This document shows positions 1 to 8,419 of a DNA stretch of 35,680 nucleotides, piece by piece. Under the pieces are notes generated by a model. It did no database searches. It was given only the letters and a program-made list of their open reading frames with translations, and was not told where the DNA came from. The DNA is taken from NCBI GenBank assembly GCA_020427395.1, contig JAGQON010000034.1, forward strand, positions 1 to 35,680, in the 5' to 3' direction. The DNA comes from Phycisphaerales bacterium. Lineage in GTDB: Bacteria; Planctomycetota; Phycisphaerae; Phycisphaerales; UBA1924. The translations under genes were made by a program, and so were the position numbers. Each line of letters starts with the position of its first letter. Position 1 is the stretch's first letter.

Positions 1-1
1 G

Positions 2-28
2 GCCATGATCATCGGCGAAACGAAGTAA
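2..28 (+). CDS. C-terminal end of an upstream gene (partial)
   Basis: The first bases read in one frame as eight codons (A-M-I-I-G-E-T-K) and a TAA stop, and the next gene begins 31 nt later on the same strand. This fits the tail of a gene that starts left of the window. Too little is visible to name a product, and a chance open frame cannot be excluded. Confidence 0.3.
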   Translation, partial: AMIIGETK

Positions 29-48
29 CCAGATCGACGCCGGGGGCA

Positions 49-54
49 TACGCT
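49..54 (+). promoter_or_regulatory. TANNNT -10 element, leaderless type
   Basis: TACGCT lies 5 nt before the ATG at 60. There is no usable Shine-Dalgarno sequence, and transcription would begin at or beside the ATG. The same layout recurs at about nine other genes here. No -35 hexamer is recognisable. Confidence 0.45.
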
Positions 55-59
55 TGAGC

Positions 60-788
60 ATGCCCAGCGCCCTCGATTTCCGCATTATCTCCATCGGCAC
101 GCTCAGCGCCCATCCGCTGTGGGACGAGCGTCAGCCCGTGCGCACCGGGCACGCGACCACAACGCTCATCGAGTCGGGCGACATGACCATCATCGTGGAC
201 CCGGGGCTGCCAGCCCCGGCGCTCAAGGCCCGTCTGCACGAGCGATCGGGGCTCACGCCCGAGCGGGTCACCCATGTCTACCTGACCAGCTTCCACCCTG
301 AGGCCCGGCGCGGCATCGAGCTCTTCCCGCACGCCGACTGGCTGATCAGCGAGCGTGAACGCGAGGCGGTGGGGGTGCCCATCGCCCAGTCGCTCGCCCG
401 CCTTGCCGAGAGTCAGGAGCTCGCCAAGCAGGCCGGCGAGGACTTCCACGAGGACCAGCTCGTCACGCTTGAGGTCCTGCAGCGCGACATCGCGATCCTC
501 GCCCGCACCCAGGCCTCCCCGGACGCCCTGAGCGACGACATCGACCTCTTCCCCCTCCCGGGCTACAGCCCCGGCTCGTGCGGGCTGCTGCTCAAGCGCT
601 CCATCGACACCGTGCTGGTCTGCGGCGACGCCATCGCCACCAGCGAGCACCTCGAACAAGGCAAGGTGCTGCCGGGCTGTGCCGATCGCAAGCAGGCAAT
701 GGAGAGCTTCAAGGAAGCCATCGAGATCGCGGACCTGATCATCCCGGGGCGTGATAACCTGCTGGTCAACCCCACCAACACCCGCTGA
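60..788 (+). CDS. Metallo-beta-lactamase-fold protein with degenerate metal site
   Basis: This 242-aa protein has the layout of the metallo-beta-lactamase superfamily: an early strand ending in IIVDPGLP (about residues 43-50), the position of the HxHxDH motif, PGxSPGSCG, CGDAIAT and IIPGRDN near the end. The ligands are mostly missing. HxHxDH reads S-F-H-P-E-A-R with one His left, the next His is Tyr (PGYSPGS), and the last is Arg (PGRDN); the bridging Asp of CGDA remains. A metal hydrolase activity is therefore doubtful; a non-catalytic or altered-metal role is inferred. The ATG at 60 was preferred to an in-frame TTG at 54, because the TTG lies inside the probable -10 element. The following sulfotransferase gene is on the same strand but has its own promoter. 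Substrate unknown. Confidence 0.8.
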   Translation: MPSALDFRIISIGTLSAHPLWDERQPVRTGHATTTLIESGDMTIIVDPGLPAPALKARLHERSGLTPERVTHVYLTSFHPEARRGIELFPHADWLISEREREAVGVPIAQSLARLAESQELAKQAGEDFHEDQLVTLEVLQRDIAILARTQASPDALSDDIDLFPLPGYSPGSCGLLLKRSIDTVLVCGDAIATSEHLEQGKVLPGCADRKQAMESFKEAIEIADLIIPGRDNLLVNPTNTR

Positions 789-862
789 TTCTCGCCCGAA
801 ACCCCTCTGTTTGAGGGGCGAAACCGCGTCCTTTGCGCGAACACCGGAGCGGAATCGGACGA

Positions 863-868
863 TACAGT
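863..868 (+). promoter_or_regulatory. TANNNT -10 element, leaderless type
   Basis: TACAGT is followed by exactly 6 nt and the ATG at 875. The related gene at 2558 has TAGAGT at the same distance, preceded in both by CGA. The match between paralogues supports both the promoter and the start choice. Confidence 0.55.
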
Positions 869-874
869 CTCTGC

Positions 875-2443
875 ATGCCCCCAGCGAAGCCAAAGCGCCA
901 ATCCAAGCCCGATCTGAGCCAGCCACAGAACCCGGCCCAGATGCAGAAGTTCGTACAGCTGCTCAAGCAACTGCACGACGCGGTGAACAGCGGCAGCCTC
1001 GTCGTCGCCATGCAGGCCATGCCCAAGCTCCACGAGCTGCACGAGCGTTTCCCCAAGAATGTCAATGTCCTGGTCCTTCTCGGGCGCGGCTATATGGCCA
1101 TCCGCAACATGCCCGAATCGCTGGTCTACTACAAAAAAGCCATCACACTGATGCCCACCGAGCCGGACATCAACTTCCAGTACGGCATCGCCCTTGAGAG
1201 TGCCGGGCACCTCGATCACGCGCTGGACCGCTTCGAACGCGTGCTCAAGGATCTTCCCAATCATTTTTACGCCCTGCGCCACCGCACCTCGACGCTCGAT
1301 TCGCTGGGCCGCAAGGATGATGCTTTCGAGGCTTACACCAAGCTGTGTGAGCAGTTCAAGGATGCCCAGCTCGATCCCGAGCAGCTCAACTCGCTCGCCA
1401 TCACCGGCGCGAGCTTCGCGCCCGATCGGACCGACGCCGAGGAAAGCATCGAGACTCTTGAGGCCCGCATCGAGCACACCGGCGATCGCGAGCTCATCCG
1501 GGCCGGCAGCATTCAGCTCGGGCGCCTGCACAAGCACCTCAAGCGGTACGACGACGCTTTCGAGTGGTATGTCAAGGGCAAGGCTGTCGACAAAGACCAC
1601 TGGGACTGCGACGAGTACAGCCGACGCATCGACAACCTGATCGAGTGTTGGCGCGACAACCAGATCCCGTTCTCACAGGCCAAGAACATCGACGGCTCAC
1701 GCCTGATCTTCATCGTCGGCATGCCCCGCTCGGGCACCTCGCTCACCGAGCAGATGCTCGGGCAGCTCAAGAGCATCGAGCCCGGCGGCGAGATGACGGT
1801 GATCGATAGCGAGATCCCACGCTCTGAGCGTGTCACGCTCCGCCACGCCACGCGCCTGCCCATCGACCACACGCTCTACAGCCAGGCCATCATCGACGCG
1901 ATGTCCAAGAACGCGATGAAGGCCTACAACAAGGTGAGCAAGCGCCTCGCGGTCACCGACAAGCAGCCCTACAACTACGCGCTGGCGCCCATGATCGCCC
2001 ACATGCTGCCCGGAGCCAAGATCATCCACTGTACCCGTGACGCGATGGACTGCTGCTTCTCAAACTTCACGACCGCCTTCACACAGCTGCACATGCAGAC
2101 GCACGACCTGTACTGGCTCGGCCGCTATTACGCCGACTACGAGCGGGTGATGCGCGCCTGGCACGAGCTGCCCGAGGTCGAGATGATCGATCTCTCCTAT
2201 GAGGAGCTGGTGCAGGATCCCGAGACCCACATGCGCCGCGTGCTGGGCTTCATCGGGCACGAGTGGAACGACGATATCCTCCAGTTCCACAAATCAGAGC
2301 GAACCGTCATGACCGCCTCGCGCGACCAGGTTAAGAAAAAGCTCTATACCAGCTCCATCGCCAAGTACGCACTCTTCGAGCACCGCCTCGACGAGCTCAA
2401 GCGCGGCATCGAGGAGGGACGCGCCCGCCCACACGGCGGCTGA
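875..2443 (+). CDS. TPR-repeat sulfotransferase, copy 1
   Basis: 522 aa. The N-terminal half (about residues 60-240) is helical tetratricopeptide repeat, with phrases such as NVLVLLGRGYMAI and INFQYGIALESAGHLDHA. The C-terminal half is a P-loop-like sulfotransferase of the Sulfotransfer_1/3 type. The 5'-phosphosulfate loop is IVGMPRSGTS (about 277-287) and the 3'-phosphate segment is HCTRDAMDCCFSNF (about 384-397). Such enzymes transfer sulfate from PAPS to sugars, lipids or protein tyrosines; the acceptor cannot be read here. No signal peptide is seen, so it is probably cytoplasmic. The ATG at 875 was chosen over a TTG at 833 because it lines up with the start of the neighbouring paralogue and with the -10 element. 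The gene directly downstream is a full paralogue. Confidence 0.9.
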   Translation: MPPAKPKRQSKPDLSQPQNPAQMQKFVQLLKQLHDAVNSGSLVVAMQAMPKLHELHERFPKNVNVLVLLGRGYMAIRNMPESLVYYKKAITLMPTEPDINFQYGIALESAGHLDHALDRFERVLKDLPNHFYALRHRTSTLDSLGRKDDAFEAYTKLCEQFKDAQLDPEQLNSLAITGASFAPDRTDAEESIETLEARIEHTGDRELIRAGSIQLGRLHKHLKRYDDAFEWYVKGKAVDKDHWDCDEYSRRIDNLIECWRDNQIPFSQAKNIDGSRLIFIVGMPRSGTSLTEQMLGQLKSIEPGGEMTVIDSEIPRSERVTLRHATRLPIDHTLYSQAIIDAMSKNAMKAYNKVSKRLAVTDKQPYNYALAPMIAHMLPGAKIIHCTRDAMDCCFSNFTTAFTQLHMQTHDLYWLGRYYADYERVMRAWHELPEVEMIDLSYEELVQDPETHMRRVLGFIGHEWNDDILQFHKSERTVMTASRDQVKKKLYTSSIAKYALFEHRLDELKRGIEEGRARPHGG

Positions 2444-2545
2444 ACGCGCCCTGCCCGCAGGTGCGATAACCGAGTGATCAGAAGAAACGCCCTGCCCCCG
2501 GGCGATCTCTGGCATCCCAACAAACCCCGGGGGCGGTATCGACGA

Positions 2546-2551
2546 TAGAGT
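2546..2551 (+). promoter_or_regulatory. TANNNT -10 element, leaderless type
   Basis: TAGAGT stands 6 nt before the ATG at 2558, with no ribosome site in between. This copies the arrangement at 863-875, so the second sulfotransferase probably has its own promoter although it lies only 114 nt behind the first. Confidence 0.55.
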
Positions 2552-2557
2552 TGCAGC

Positions 2558-4141
2558 ATGGCGTCACCCAATCCAAAGCGAAGTGCCAAAACCCCCGGAG
2601 GCACCGGGATCTCGCCCCAGCAGCAGCGAAAGCGTGCCCAGCTGTACCGCAAGCTCATCGAGGCAATCGATCAGGGCTTCGCGTCACAAGCGCTCACCAA
2701 GCTGGCCGAGGTTGAGAAGCGATTCCCGACCGATGTGAATGTCCATGTCATCACTGGGCGAGCCCACGCGTCGCTGGGACGCCACCCCGAGGCCATCGCG
2801 GCCTTCGCACGAGCGGTCAAGCTCCAACCAAACGATTTCGAGCTGCGTCACCAGTACGGCGCTGCCCTTCACAAGGGTGGCGAGCTCGATCAGGCGCTCA
2901 TCGAGTTCGAGCGCGTGCTCTACATGAAGCCCGATCATTTCTACGCCCTTCGCCACAAGGCGTCGACGCTTACCGATCTGGGACGCGAGCCCGAGGCATT
3001 CAAGGCATTCCAGGCCCTCGAGGAACTCAGCAAGGGCATGACCCTCGACCCCAGCCGCGAGCTGGCCATTGCCATCTCCGGCGCCCGCTTCGCACCCAAG
3101 CTGGTTGAAGCGCAGGAGGCCATCGATAAGATCGAGCGCTGCATCCGCGATTCCAACGAAACCCCCTTCAAAAAAGCCGGCTTCTTCCAGCTCGGGCGGC
3201 TCTACAACCACCTCGATCAGCACGACAACGCCTTCGACGCGTACAAGAGCTGCAAAGAAGTCGATGTGTACGAGTGGGACCCCGACGAACACTCCAAGCG
3301 GGTAGACAAGCTCATCAACTGCTGGCGGACCGACCAGGAAATCCCCTTTTCCAACGCCAAGGGTGTCGACGGCTCGCGCCTGATCTTCATCGTGGGCATG
3401 ATGCGATCGGGCACCTCGCTCACCGAGCAGATGCTCGCGCAGGTCAAGGAGATCGTGCCCGGGGGCGAAATGAACTGCGTCAGCCGGTCTATCCCCAAGG
3501 CCGAGGTCATGACGATGAAGCACGCCCAGCGCTACCCGCTGGACCGATCGCTCTACACCCAGCGCCAGATCAACCAGATGTCACGCCAGGCGATGGAGGG
3601 CTACAACGAAGTCCACCGCCACTTCGCCGTCACCGACAAGCAGCCCTACAACTACGCCTATGTGCCGCTGATCGCGCACCTGTTCCCGGGCTGCAAGATC
3701 ATCCACTGCGTCCGCGACCCGTTGGACTGCTGCCTCTCCAACTTCACCCAGGCCTTCGCCCGCCCGCACCCGCAGACCCATAATCTCTACTGGCTGGGTC
3801 GATACTTCGCCGACTACGAACGCACCTGTCAGGCATGGCACGACATCCCCGAGGTCGACATGATCGATCTGCAATACGAGGAACTCGTGGACGACCCCGA
3901 GGGCCAGTCCAAGCGCGTCATGGAGTTCCTCGGGCGCGAGTGGACCGAGGATATCCTCGAGTTCCACAAGTCCAAGCGCACCGTCAACACCGCCTCGCGC
4001 GATCAGGTCCGCAAGAAGATCTACACCAGCTCGGTCAAGAAGTACGCCCCCTACGAGCACCGCCTCGACGAGCTCAAGCGGGGCATCGAGGAAGGGCGCG
4101 CCAGACCGCACGGCGGATCGAAGACCGAAAACGTATCCTGA
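2558..4141 (+). CDS. TPR-repeat sulfotransferase, copy 2
   Basis: 527 aa, same plan as the preceding gene: a basic N-terminus, TPR-like helices (about 35-230), then a sulfotransferase domain. The phosphosulfate loop reads IVGMMRSGTS (about 276-286), with Met where copy 1 has Pro. The 3'-phosphate segment is HCVRDPLDCCLSNF (about 381-394). The two proteins share long stretches, including the TDKQPYNYA segment and an identical C-terminal RLDELKRGIEEGRARPHGG block, so this is a tandem duplication that has diverged. Copy 2 ends with nine extra residues. The acceptor substrate is unknown; the different N-terminal repeats could bring different partners to similar catalytic domains (inference). Confidence 0.9.
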   Translation: MASPNPKRSAKTPGGTGISPQQQRKRAQLYRKLIEAIDQGFASQALTKLAEVEKRFPTDVNVHVITGRAHASLGRHPEAIAAFARAVKLQPNDFELRHQYGAALHKGGELDQALIEFERVLYMKPDHFYALRHKASTLTDLGREPEAFKAFQALEELSKGMTLDPSRELAIAISGARFAPKLVEAQEAIDKIERCIRDSNETPFKKAGFFQLGRLYNHLDQHDNAFDAYKSCKEVDVYEWDPDEHSKRVDKLINCWRTDQEIPFSNAKGVDGSRLIFIVGMMRSGTSLTEQMLAQVKEIVPGGEMNCVSRSIPKAEVMTMKHAQRYPLDRSLYTQRQINQMSRQAMEGYNEVHRHFAVTDKQPYNYAYVPLIAHLFPGCKIIHCVRDPLDCCLSNFTQAFARPHPQTHNLYWLGRYFADYERTCQAWHDIPEVDMIDLQYEELVDDPEGQSKRVMEFLGREWTEDILEFHKSKRTVNTASRDQVRKKIYTSSVKKYAPYEHRLDELKRGIEEGRARPHGGSKTENVS

Positions 4142-4165
4142 TGCCCGTTCGCGTGCCCGCCGACC

Positions 4166-4171
4166 TACGCT
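4166..4171 (+). promoter_or_regulatory. TANNNT -10 element, leaderless type
   Basis: TACGCT is 6 nt upstream of the surE ATG at 4178. The spacer CAGGGC contains a short GGG but is too close to the ATG to act as a normal Shine-Dalgarno site. Confidence 0.5.
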
Positions 4172-4177
4172 CAGGGC

Positions 4178-4981
4178 ATGCGTATCCTGCTCACCAATGA
4201 CGACGGCATCCACGCCCCCGGCATCGAGGCGATGCACCGCCAGCTCGTGGGCTCGGCGCAGCACCCCGAAGCGCTGGGAGAGGTCTATACCGTCGCGCCC
4301 ATGACGGTTCAGTCCGCAACTTCGCACGGCATCACCTTCCACTCGCCGCTGATGACCAGGCCCGTGCCCATGCAGGGCGAGGACGCGATGGCCGTCGACG
4401 GACGCCCCGCCGACTGCGTCAAGCTCGCCCTGACCAACCTGTGGCCGCAGCGGTACGGCAAGGGCACACGCCCGGACCTGGTGATCTCGGGCATGAACGC
4501 GGGCGCCAACTGCGGCATCAATGTCATCTACTCGGGCACCGTCGCCGCCGCCATCGAGGCCGCGTTCCTCGGCGTGCCCGCCATCGCCGTCTCGCTGCAC
4601 CTCGACGCCCAGCGCCCAGACTTCGACCTCGGGGCATCGCACGCACGACGGGCCATCGACACACTGATCAGGGGCGGGCTGCCGGATCAGCACGAGATCA
4701 TCTCGATCAACATCCCCGCCACCGAGTATCTCAACGACGACACGCCCATCGAGGTGTGCCCCATGAACACCCACGCGCTCGTCGATCAGTACGAACGCCG
4801 CACATCGCCCAAGGGTGAGGACTACTACTGGTCCACCGCCCACGGGCTGGACTTTCGCGGCACCGACGATGGCACCGATGTCCACGAGCTCTTCGAACGC
4901 AAGATCACCGTCACACCGCTGAGCTTCGATCTGACCAACACCGCCCGGCTCTCGTTCTGGCGCGATCGGGTCAGCGACTGA
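4178..4981 (+). CDS. surE: 5'/3'-nucleotidase SurE
   Basis: 267 aa, the usual SurE length. The protein opens with the family signature MRILLTNDDGIHAPG, whose two Asp residues bind the catalytic divalent metal. The other conserved blocks follow: VQSATSHGITF (metal-binding Ser), and SGMNAGANCG with IYSGTVAAAIEA. SurE dephosphorylates nucleoside 5'- and 3'-monophosphates and some polyphosphate in the cytoplasm. The gene follows the sulfotransferases on the same strand after 36 nt. Sulfotransferases release 3'-phosphoadenosine 5'-phosphate, and a nucleotidase beside them could help clear nucleotide products, but that link is only inferred from position. A terminator follows, shared with the convergent HDOD gene. 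Confidence 0.95.
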   Translation: MRILLTNDDGIHAPGIEAMHRQLVGSAQHPEALGEVYTVAPMTVQSATSHGITFHSPLMTRPVPMQGEDAMAVDGRPADCVKLALTNLWPQRYGKGTRPDLVISGMNAGANCGINVIYSGTVAAAIEAAFLGVPAIAVSLHLDAQRPDFDLGASHARRAIDTLIRGGLPDQHEIISINIPATEYLNDDTPIEVCPMNTHALVDQYERRTSPKGEDYYWSTAHGLDFRGTDDGTDVHELFERKITVTPLSFDLTNTARLSFWRDRVSD

Positions 4982-4996
4982 TCAATCCAAAAACAA

Positions 4997-5027
4997 ACAG
5001 TCGGCCACCGGATCGGCAGCCGACTGT
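4997..5027 (-). terminator. Intrinsic terminator, convergent surE/HDOD
   Basis: A perfect 9-bp stem (ACAGTCGGC / GCCGACTGT) with a 13-nt loop lies between the converging genes. On the minus strand it is followed by TTGTTTTTGG, a good U-tract, so it ends HDOD transcription. On the plus strand it is followed by CCTTCTCTCC, so it may also act weakly for surE. Confidence 0.75.
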
Positions 5028-5063
5028 CCTTCTCTCCGATCGCCCGGCGAACCGCCGTGTGTA

Positions 5064-5945
5064 TCAGGTCGCCTGGTCGGGGTCGTTGAGCACTTCAACC
5101 AGCTTGGCGCTGATCTCGTCAACGATCTCCTGGGTCAGCTTGAGCTCCTCGAGCACCTCCTGCTGGATCTCGTTGTTCGGATTATCGAGCTTGAAACCCC
5201 CATCAAGCATCGATGCGATCTTGTCGGCCGCGTGCACCACATACACGATCTTGCGTGTATCGCTGGGTGCCTCGGTCGGCTTGTGGTGGTAACCCGCGGC
5301 CGCCTTGAACGGGGTGGGGAACTTCCACTTCTCGCAAAGGCCCTTACCGAAGTCCATGTGGTTGGCGCCGAAGACCTCTTCTTCTGTATCGATCAGCGAC
5401 ACGCTCGGCTTGCCGTTCATGTCGGCGTTGCAGCGATCAAGCGCGTCGATCAGCGACGAGCGGTCGTACTGCATCTCGACCATGATGCCGATGTCGTGGA
5501 TCAGGCCCGCGAGGTACGCCTCGTCACCAAGGCCCATACCCAGGCGATCGCTGAGCAGCTTGCAGGTGATGGCCACCGCGTTGCTGTGGTCCCAGAGCTC
5601 CTTGGCACTGAAGAACGGGGTCAGCTCGCCGCCGCGGAACAGCTTGGCGAGCGATGCCGCGATGGCGATGTTCTTGACGGCGTTGAGACCCAGCATCACG
5701 ATCGCGCGGTTGATCGACGCGATCTGACCCGGCAGCCCATAGAACGATGAGTTCACAACCTTAAGGATGCGTGAGCACAACGCGGGGTCGTTGCTGATGA
5801 CCTCGTGCAGGTCCTGGGCCGTACTGCTCGGCTCCTCGACCAGCTCGATGATGCGAAGCGTCACCTCGGGGAGTGTCGCGATGTGCGAGATCTCCTTGAG
5901 GGCGCTGGCGACGGCCTGTTCACGCTGTTCCTGGGTCACTGACAT
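5064..5945 (-). CDS. HDOD-domain signalling protein
   Basis: 293 aa, a single HDOD domain filling about residues 15-215. Recognisable blocks are LPEVTLRIIELVEEPSSTAQDL, ISNDPALCSRILKVVNSSFYGLPGQI, the AIVMLGLNAVKNIAI segment and GLIHDIGIMVEMQ. HDOD proteins are HD-superfamily relatives that usually lack phosphodiesterase activity and act in signal transduction or motility control. An HD pair is present but the other metal ligands are not obvious. The ATG at 5945 was chosen over an upstream in-frame start at 6011 because GGAG lies about 9 nt before it and the extra 22 residues look unrelated to the domain. It stands alone, with its own terminator. Confidence 0.88.
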   Translation of the reverse strand: MSVTQEQREQAVASALKEISHIATLPEVTLRIIELVEEPSSTAQDLHEVISNDPALCSRILKVVNSSFYGLPGQIASINRAIVMLGLNAVKNIAIAASLAKLFRGGELTPFFSAKELWDHSNAVAITCKLLSDRLGMGLGDEAYLAGLIHDIGIMVEMQYDRSSLIDALDRCNADMNGKPSVSLIDTEEEVFGANHMDFGKGLCEKWKFPTPFKAAAGYHHKPTEAPSDTRKIVYVVHAADKIASMLDGGFKLDNPNNEIQQEVLEELKLTQEIVDEISAKLVEVLNDPDQAT

Positions 5946-6115
5946 AGTGTCGGCTCCGATGCAATGGGTGTCTCTGGCGTACGCACGCTCATCGACCAAA
6001 ATCGGACCCAACTTTCGTCATGTCGCCTCAATCCAGGCAACTTCGGACGCATGCGACCACACGCAGCAGCCCTGTCCCCAATAACCGGGTCGGACCTTCC
6101 TGATCCGTACTTCAC

Positions 6116-7258
6116 TCAATAGGCGCATCGCTTACGCAGCAGCCTCGAGGCATCGGCCGTGCCCAGCACCTCGGCGATGTGGCGGGCGATCATCGGCCCA
6201 CTGTTCCCATCGCCGTACGGATGCGATGAGCACGCCGTGCCCGGGTCGCAGACGATCTTGAGCGCCGAGCGGATCGACTCGGCCGATTCGTTCGCATGGG
6301 CCGTCCAGCCGTCGCACCGCTCTCGCCCCGCCTGGCGATCGCCGATGTCCACGCTCGGGCACCCGATCGCCGCCGCCTCGATCAGCCCGGCCGACGAGTT
6401 GCCGACCAGCGCCCCGCCCTCGCTCCCGACGCGCTTGAGCAGCCCCACGAACTGATCGCGCGGCATCCCCGCCCTGACCTGCACATCGATCGGCGCCGAT
6501 TCGATCGCGTTCATGATCCCGCGCCGCCCCGGGTCGAGGTTCGGGTGCAGCACCAGCACGCGCCGATCACTCACCGCATCCAAGACCGTCCGCATCGCGG
6601 CTTCTTCCTGCTCATCCTCCCGCCCGATCGGGTGCATCAGCACCACCACATCCGGCGAGCCAAGCTCGGTATACGCCCCGTCGCCCAGCGGGTTGATCGC
6701 ATCGATCCCATCGATCGCCGGCGAGCCCACCACGAACACCTGCGACGCCTGCTCACCCATCTTCACGATCCGCTTGGCGCTGGAGTTGGTCGCGGGGAAG
6801 TGCACATGCGCCAGCTTGGTGATCGCGTGGCGCATGGCCTCGTCCGCGACGCCCTCGGCCCGGTCGCCGCCGTGGATGTGCGCCAGCAGGCAGCCGCCGA
6901 CACTGGCCGCCGACGCGGCCGCGAACGCCTCGATCCGATCGCCCAGCACCACGACCATGTCGGGCTGGTTCATCTCGTAGCTGCGCCCGAACCGTGCGAT
7001 GCCCTTGCCCAGCGCTTCCACATCGTGCAGCCGCCCGACCTTACCGGCAGTCTGCATCGGGATCGAGTCCGCGATCGCAAACTCGGCCTTGACCTCGCGG
7101 AAAGTCACCGCCGGCTGCACCAGGTGCGAACCCGCCGCAACGACATAGAGCTCCAGCGCCGGGTGCGCATGGATCGCGTGCATCACCGGCTTGAGCAGCC
7201 CGAACTCGGCACGGGTGCCCGTCACAACCATGACCTTGTGCTGCCCTGCTTCGTTCAC
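6116..7258 (-). CDS. neuC: UDP-N-acetylglucosamine 2-epimerase, NeuC/LegG type (hydrolysing)
   Basis: 380 aa. It starts with VMVVTGTRAEFGLLKPVM, the nucleotide-sugar signature of the UDP-GlcNAc 2-epimerase family, and continues with LVQPAVTFREVK, MVVVLGDRIEAFAAA, LLAHIHGGDRAEGVADEAMRHAITKLAHVHF and VGNSSAGLIEAA. Members that share this GDRxE...HIHGGD pattern hydrolyse UDP-GlcNAc or its 2,4-diacetamido analogue to free ManNAc-type sugars, the first step before NeuB. It is the last gene of the operon. Its GTG start at 7258 overlaps the neuB stop by 4 nt (GTGA), so translation is probably coupled. Whether it feeds sialic acid or legionaminic acid cannot be decided, since no bacillosamine-pathway genes are in the window. 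No clear terminator follows. Confidence 0.9.
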   Translation of the reverse strand: MNEAGQHKVMVVTGTRAEFGLLKPVMHAIHAHPALELYVVAAGSHLVQPAVTFREVKAEFAIADSIPMQTAGKVGRLHDVEALGKGIARFGRSYEMNQPDMVVVLGDRIEAFAAASAASVGGCLLAHIHGGDRAEGVADEAMRHAITKLAHVHFPATNSSAKRIVKMGEQASQVFVVGSPAIDGIDAINPLGDGAYTELGSPDVVVLMHPIGREDEQEEAAMRTVLDAVSDRRVLVLHPNLDPGRRGIMNAIESAPIDVQVRAGMPRDQFVGLLKRVGSEGGALVGNSSAGLIEAAAIGCPSVDIGDRQAGRERCDGWTAHANESAESIRSALKIVCDPGTACSSHPYGDGNSGPMIARHIAEVLGTADASRLLRKRCAY

Positions 7259-8409
7259 GCCAGATCCTCCTCGACGATCGGTACATCGTTGTCGATCGCG
7301 CGCTTCGCGACCTTGCCGACGACCTCATCGAGACGATACGCCAGGATCCCCGTCCCGGGGCGCTTAATCGTGAGCATCTCACGCGTGATGGTCTCGCCGG
7401 GTGCAATTTCACGAGTGGTCACAACGGACTGGCGGGAGACCTCACGGACATCACGCTCGCAGTCGAGTACTCGCTTTTCGATCGGGTTCTTATCGCAGCC
7501 GTATGCCAAACTTGCTTCACGCTTGGTCTTAAACTCCGTCGTGAGAAGGTAGTTCTTCAGCGTTCCTAGTGGAGATGAATCCGTTTGAGCACGTGACTTG
7601 TACATGTCCAAGACGATATCACGATCTGAGACTGATTCATTTGCACAACGCACGTACGAACCAAGCTGAGCTTCCCAGAGCGATGCCTTATGGTCAGGAC
7701 CAACCGCCTTCCGGTCATATGTGACATGCTTTTCTAAAATACATGCCCCGTATGCTACTGCAGCAGCGCCACTGATTGTCTGACTGTGATCACTGTAACC
7801 CGTTGGTAACTCTGTTGCGTTTGCGATGGCATAGATACCACCTTTGCCCATCTCTGGCGCCGGATAACTGCTCACGCATTGCAATACCGCCAACCGATCC
7901 CGCACATCATCGAGCCAATCCACCGCACGCACCACCTCATCGAGCGTGCTCGCCCCAGTGCTCACGATCATCGGCTTGCCCGTCTTCGCCAGCGCTTCAA
8001 GCAACGGCCTATTCACGATGTCCGGGCTCGCCGTCTTGTACGCATCCCACGCCAGCGTCTCTGCGGCCTCAACGAGCTCAGTCGAAAACACCGTCACGAT
8101 CGCATGAATCCCCCGCTCGTGCGCCCGATCAACCACCCTCGCCATCTCGTCGATCGTGAGTTCCAATCTCCGCAGCATCGCGATCGGGTCCGTCTCCCCC
8201 GCGTTCTTCTGATACGCGGCCAGCTTCGCCGCCTTGCTCATCAGGCGATCGGTCTCGAAGAACTGCAGCTTCACAGCGTCCGCGCCCGCCTCGGCCGCCG
8301 CATCGGTCAGCGACAACGCCCGCTCGACCTCCCCGTCATGGTTCACCCCGATCTCCGCGATGATGTATGGCGGGTGGTCGAGGCCGATTTGTCGGTTGCC
8401 GATTTGCAT
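7255..8409 (-). CDS. neuB: N-acetylneuraminate/legionaminate synthase, NeuB family
   Basis: 384 aa. The N-terminal TIM barrel shows YIIAEIGVNHDG (about 14-25), EAGADAVKLQFF, VSTGAST and the YSDHS motif. The C-terminal SAF (antifreeze-like) domain reads REIAPGETITREMLTIKRPG. It condenses phosphoenolpyruvate with a ManNAc-type sugar to give a nonulosonic acid. The ATG at 8409 matches the normal family start; an upstream frame only reads through the inverted repeat of the neighbouring element. That ATG is 10 nt from the repeat and has no good Shine-Dalgarno. Roughly 7400-7870, covering the middle and the C-terminal linker, drops to about 47-48% GC in sampled 60-nt rows against about 62% elsewhere in the gene. 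It ends in a GTGA overlap with neuC. Confidence 0.93.
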   Translation of the reverse strand: MQIGNRQIGLDHPPYIIAEIGVNHDGEVERALSLTDAAAEAGADAVKLQFFETDRLMSKAAKLAAYQKNAGETDPIAMLRRLELTIDEMARVVDRAHERGIHAIVTVFSTELVEAAETLAWDAYKTASPDIVNRPLLEALAKTGKPMIVSTGASTLDEVVRAVDWLDDVRDRLAVLQCVSSYPAPEMGKGGIYAIANATELPTGYSDHSQTISGAAAVAYGACILEKHVTYDRKAVGPDHKASLWEAQLGSYVRCANESVSDRDIVLDMYKSRAQTDSSPLGTLKNYLLTTEFKTKREASLAYGCDKNPIEKRVLDCERDVREVSRQSVVTTREIAPGETITREMLTIKRPGTGILAYRLDEVVGKVAKRAIDNDVPIVEEDLA

Positions 8410-8419
8410 GAAGAGTTTT

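Noticed and set aside
3581..4885. Long antisense open frame over sulfotransferase 2 and surE
   Set aside because: High-GC shadow of well-supported genes, with composition-driven repeats of V, G, D and L and no recognisable domain.
6296..7552. Long plus-strand frame opposite neuC
   Set aside because: Rich in R, H, P and D and without any family motif; antisense shadow.
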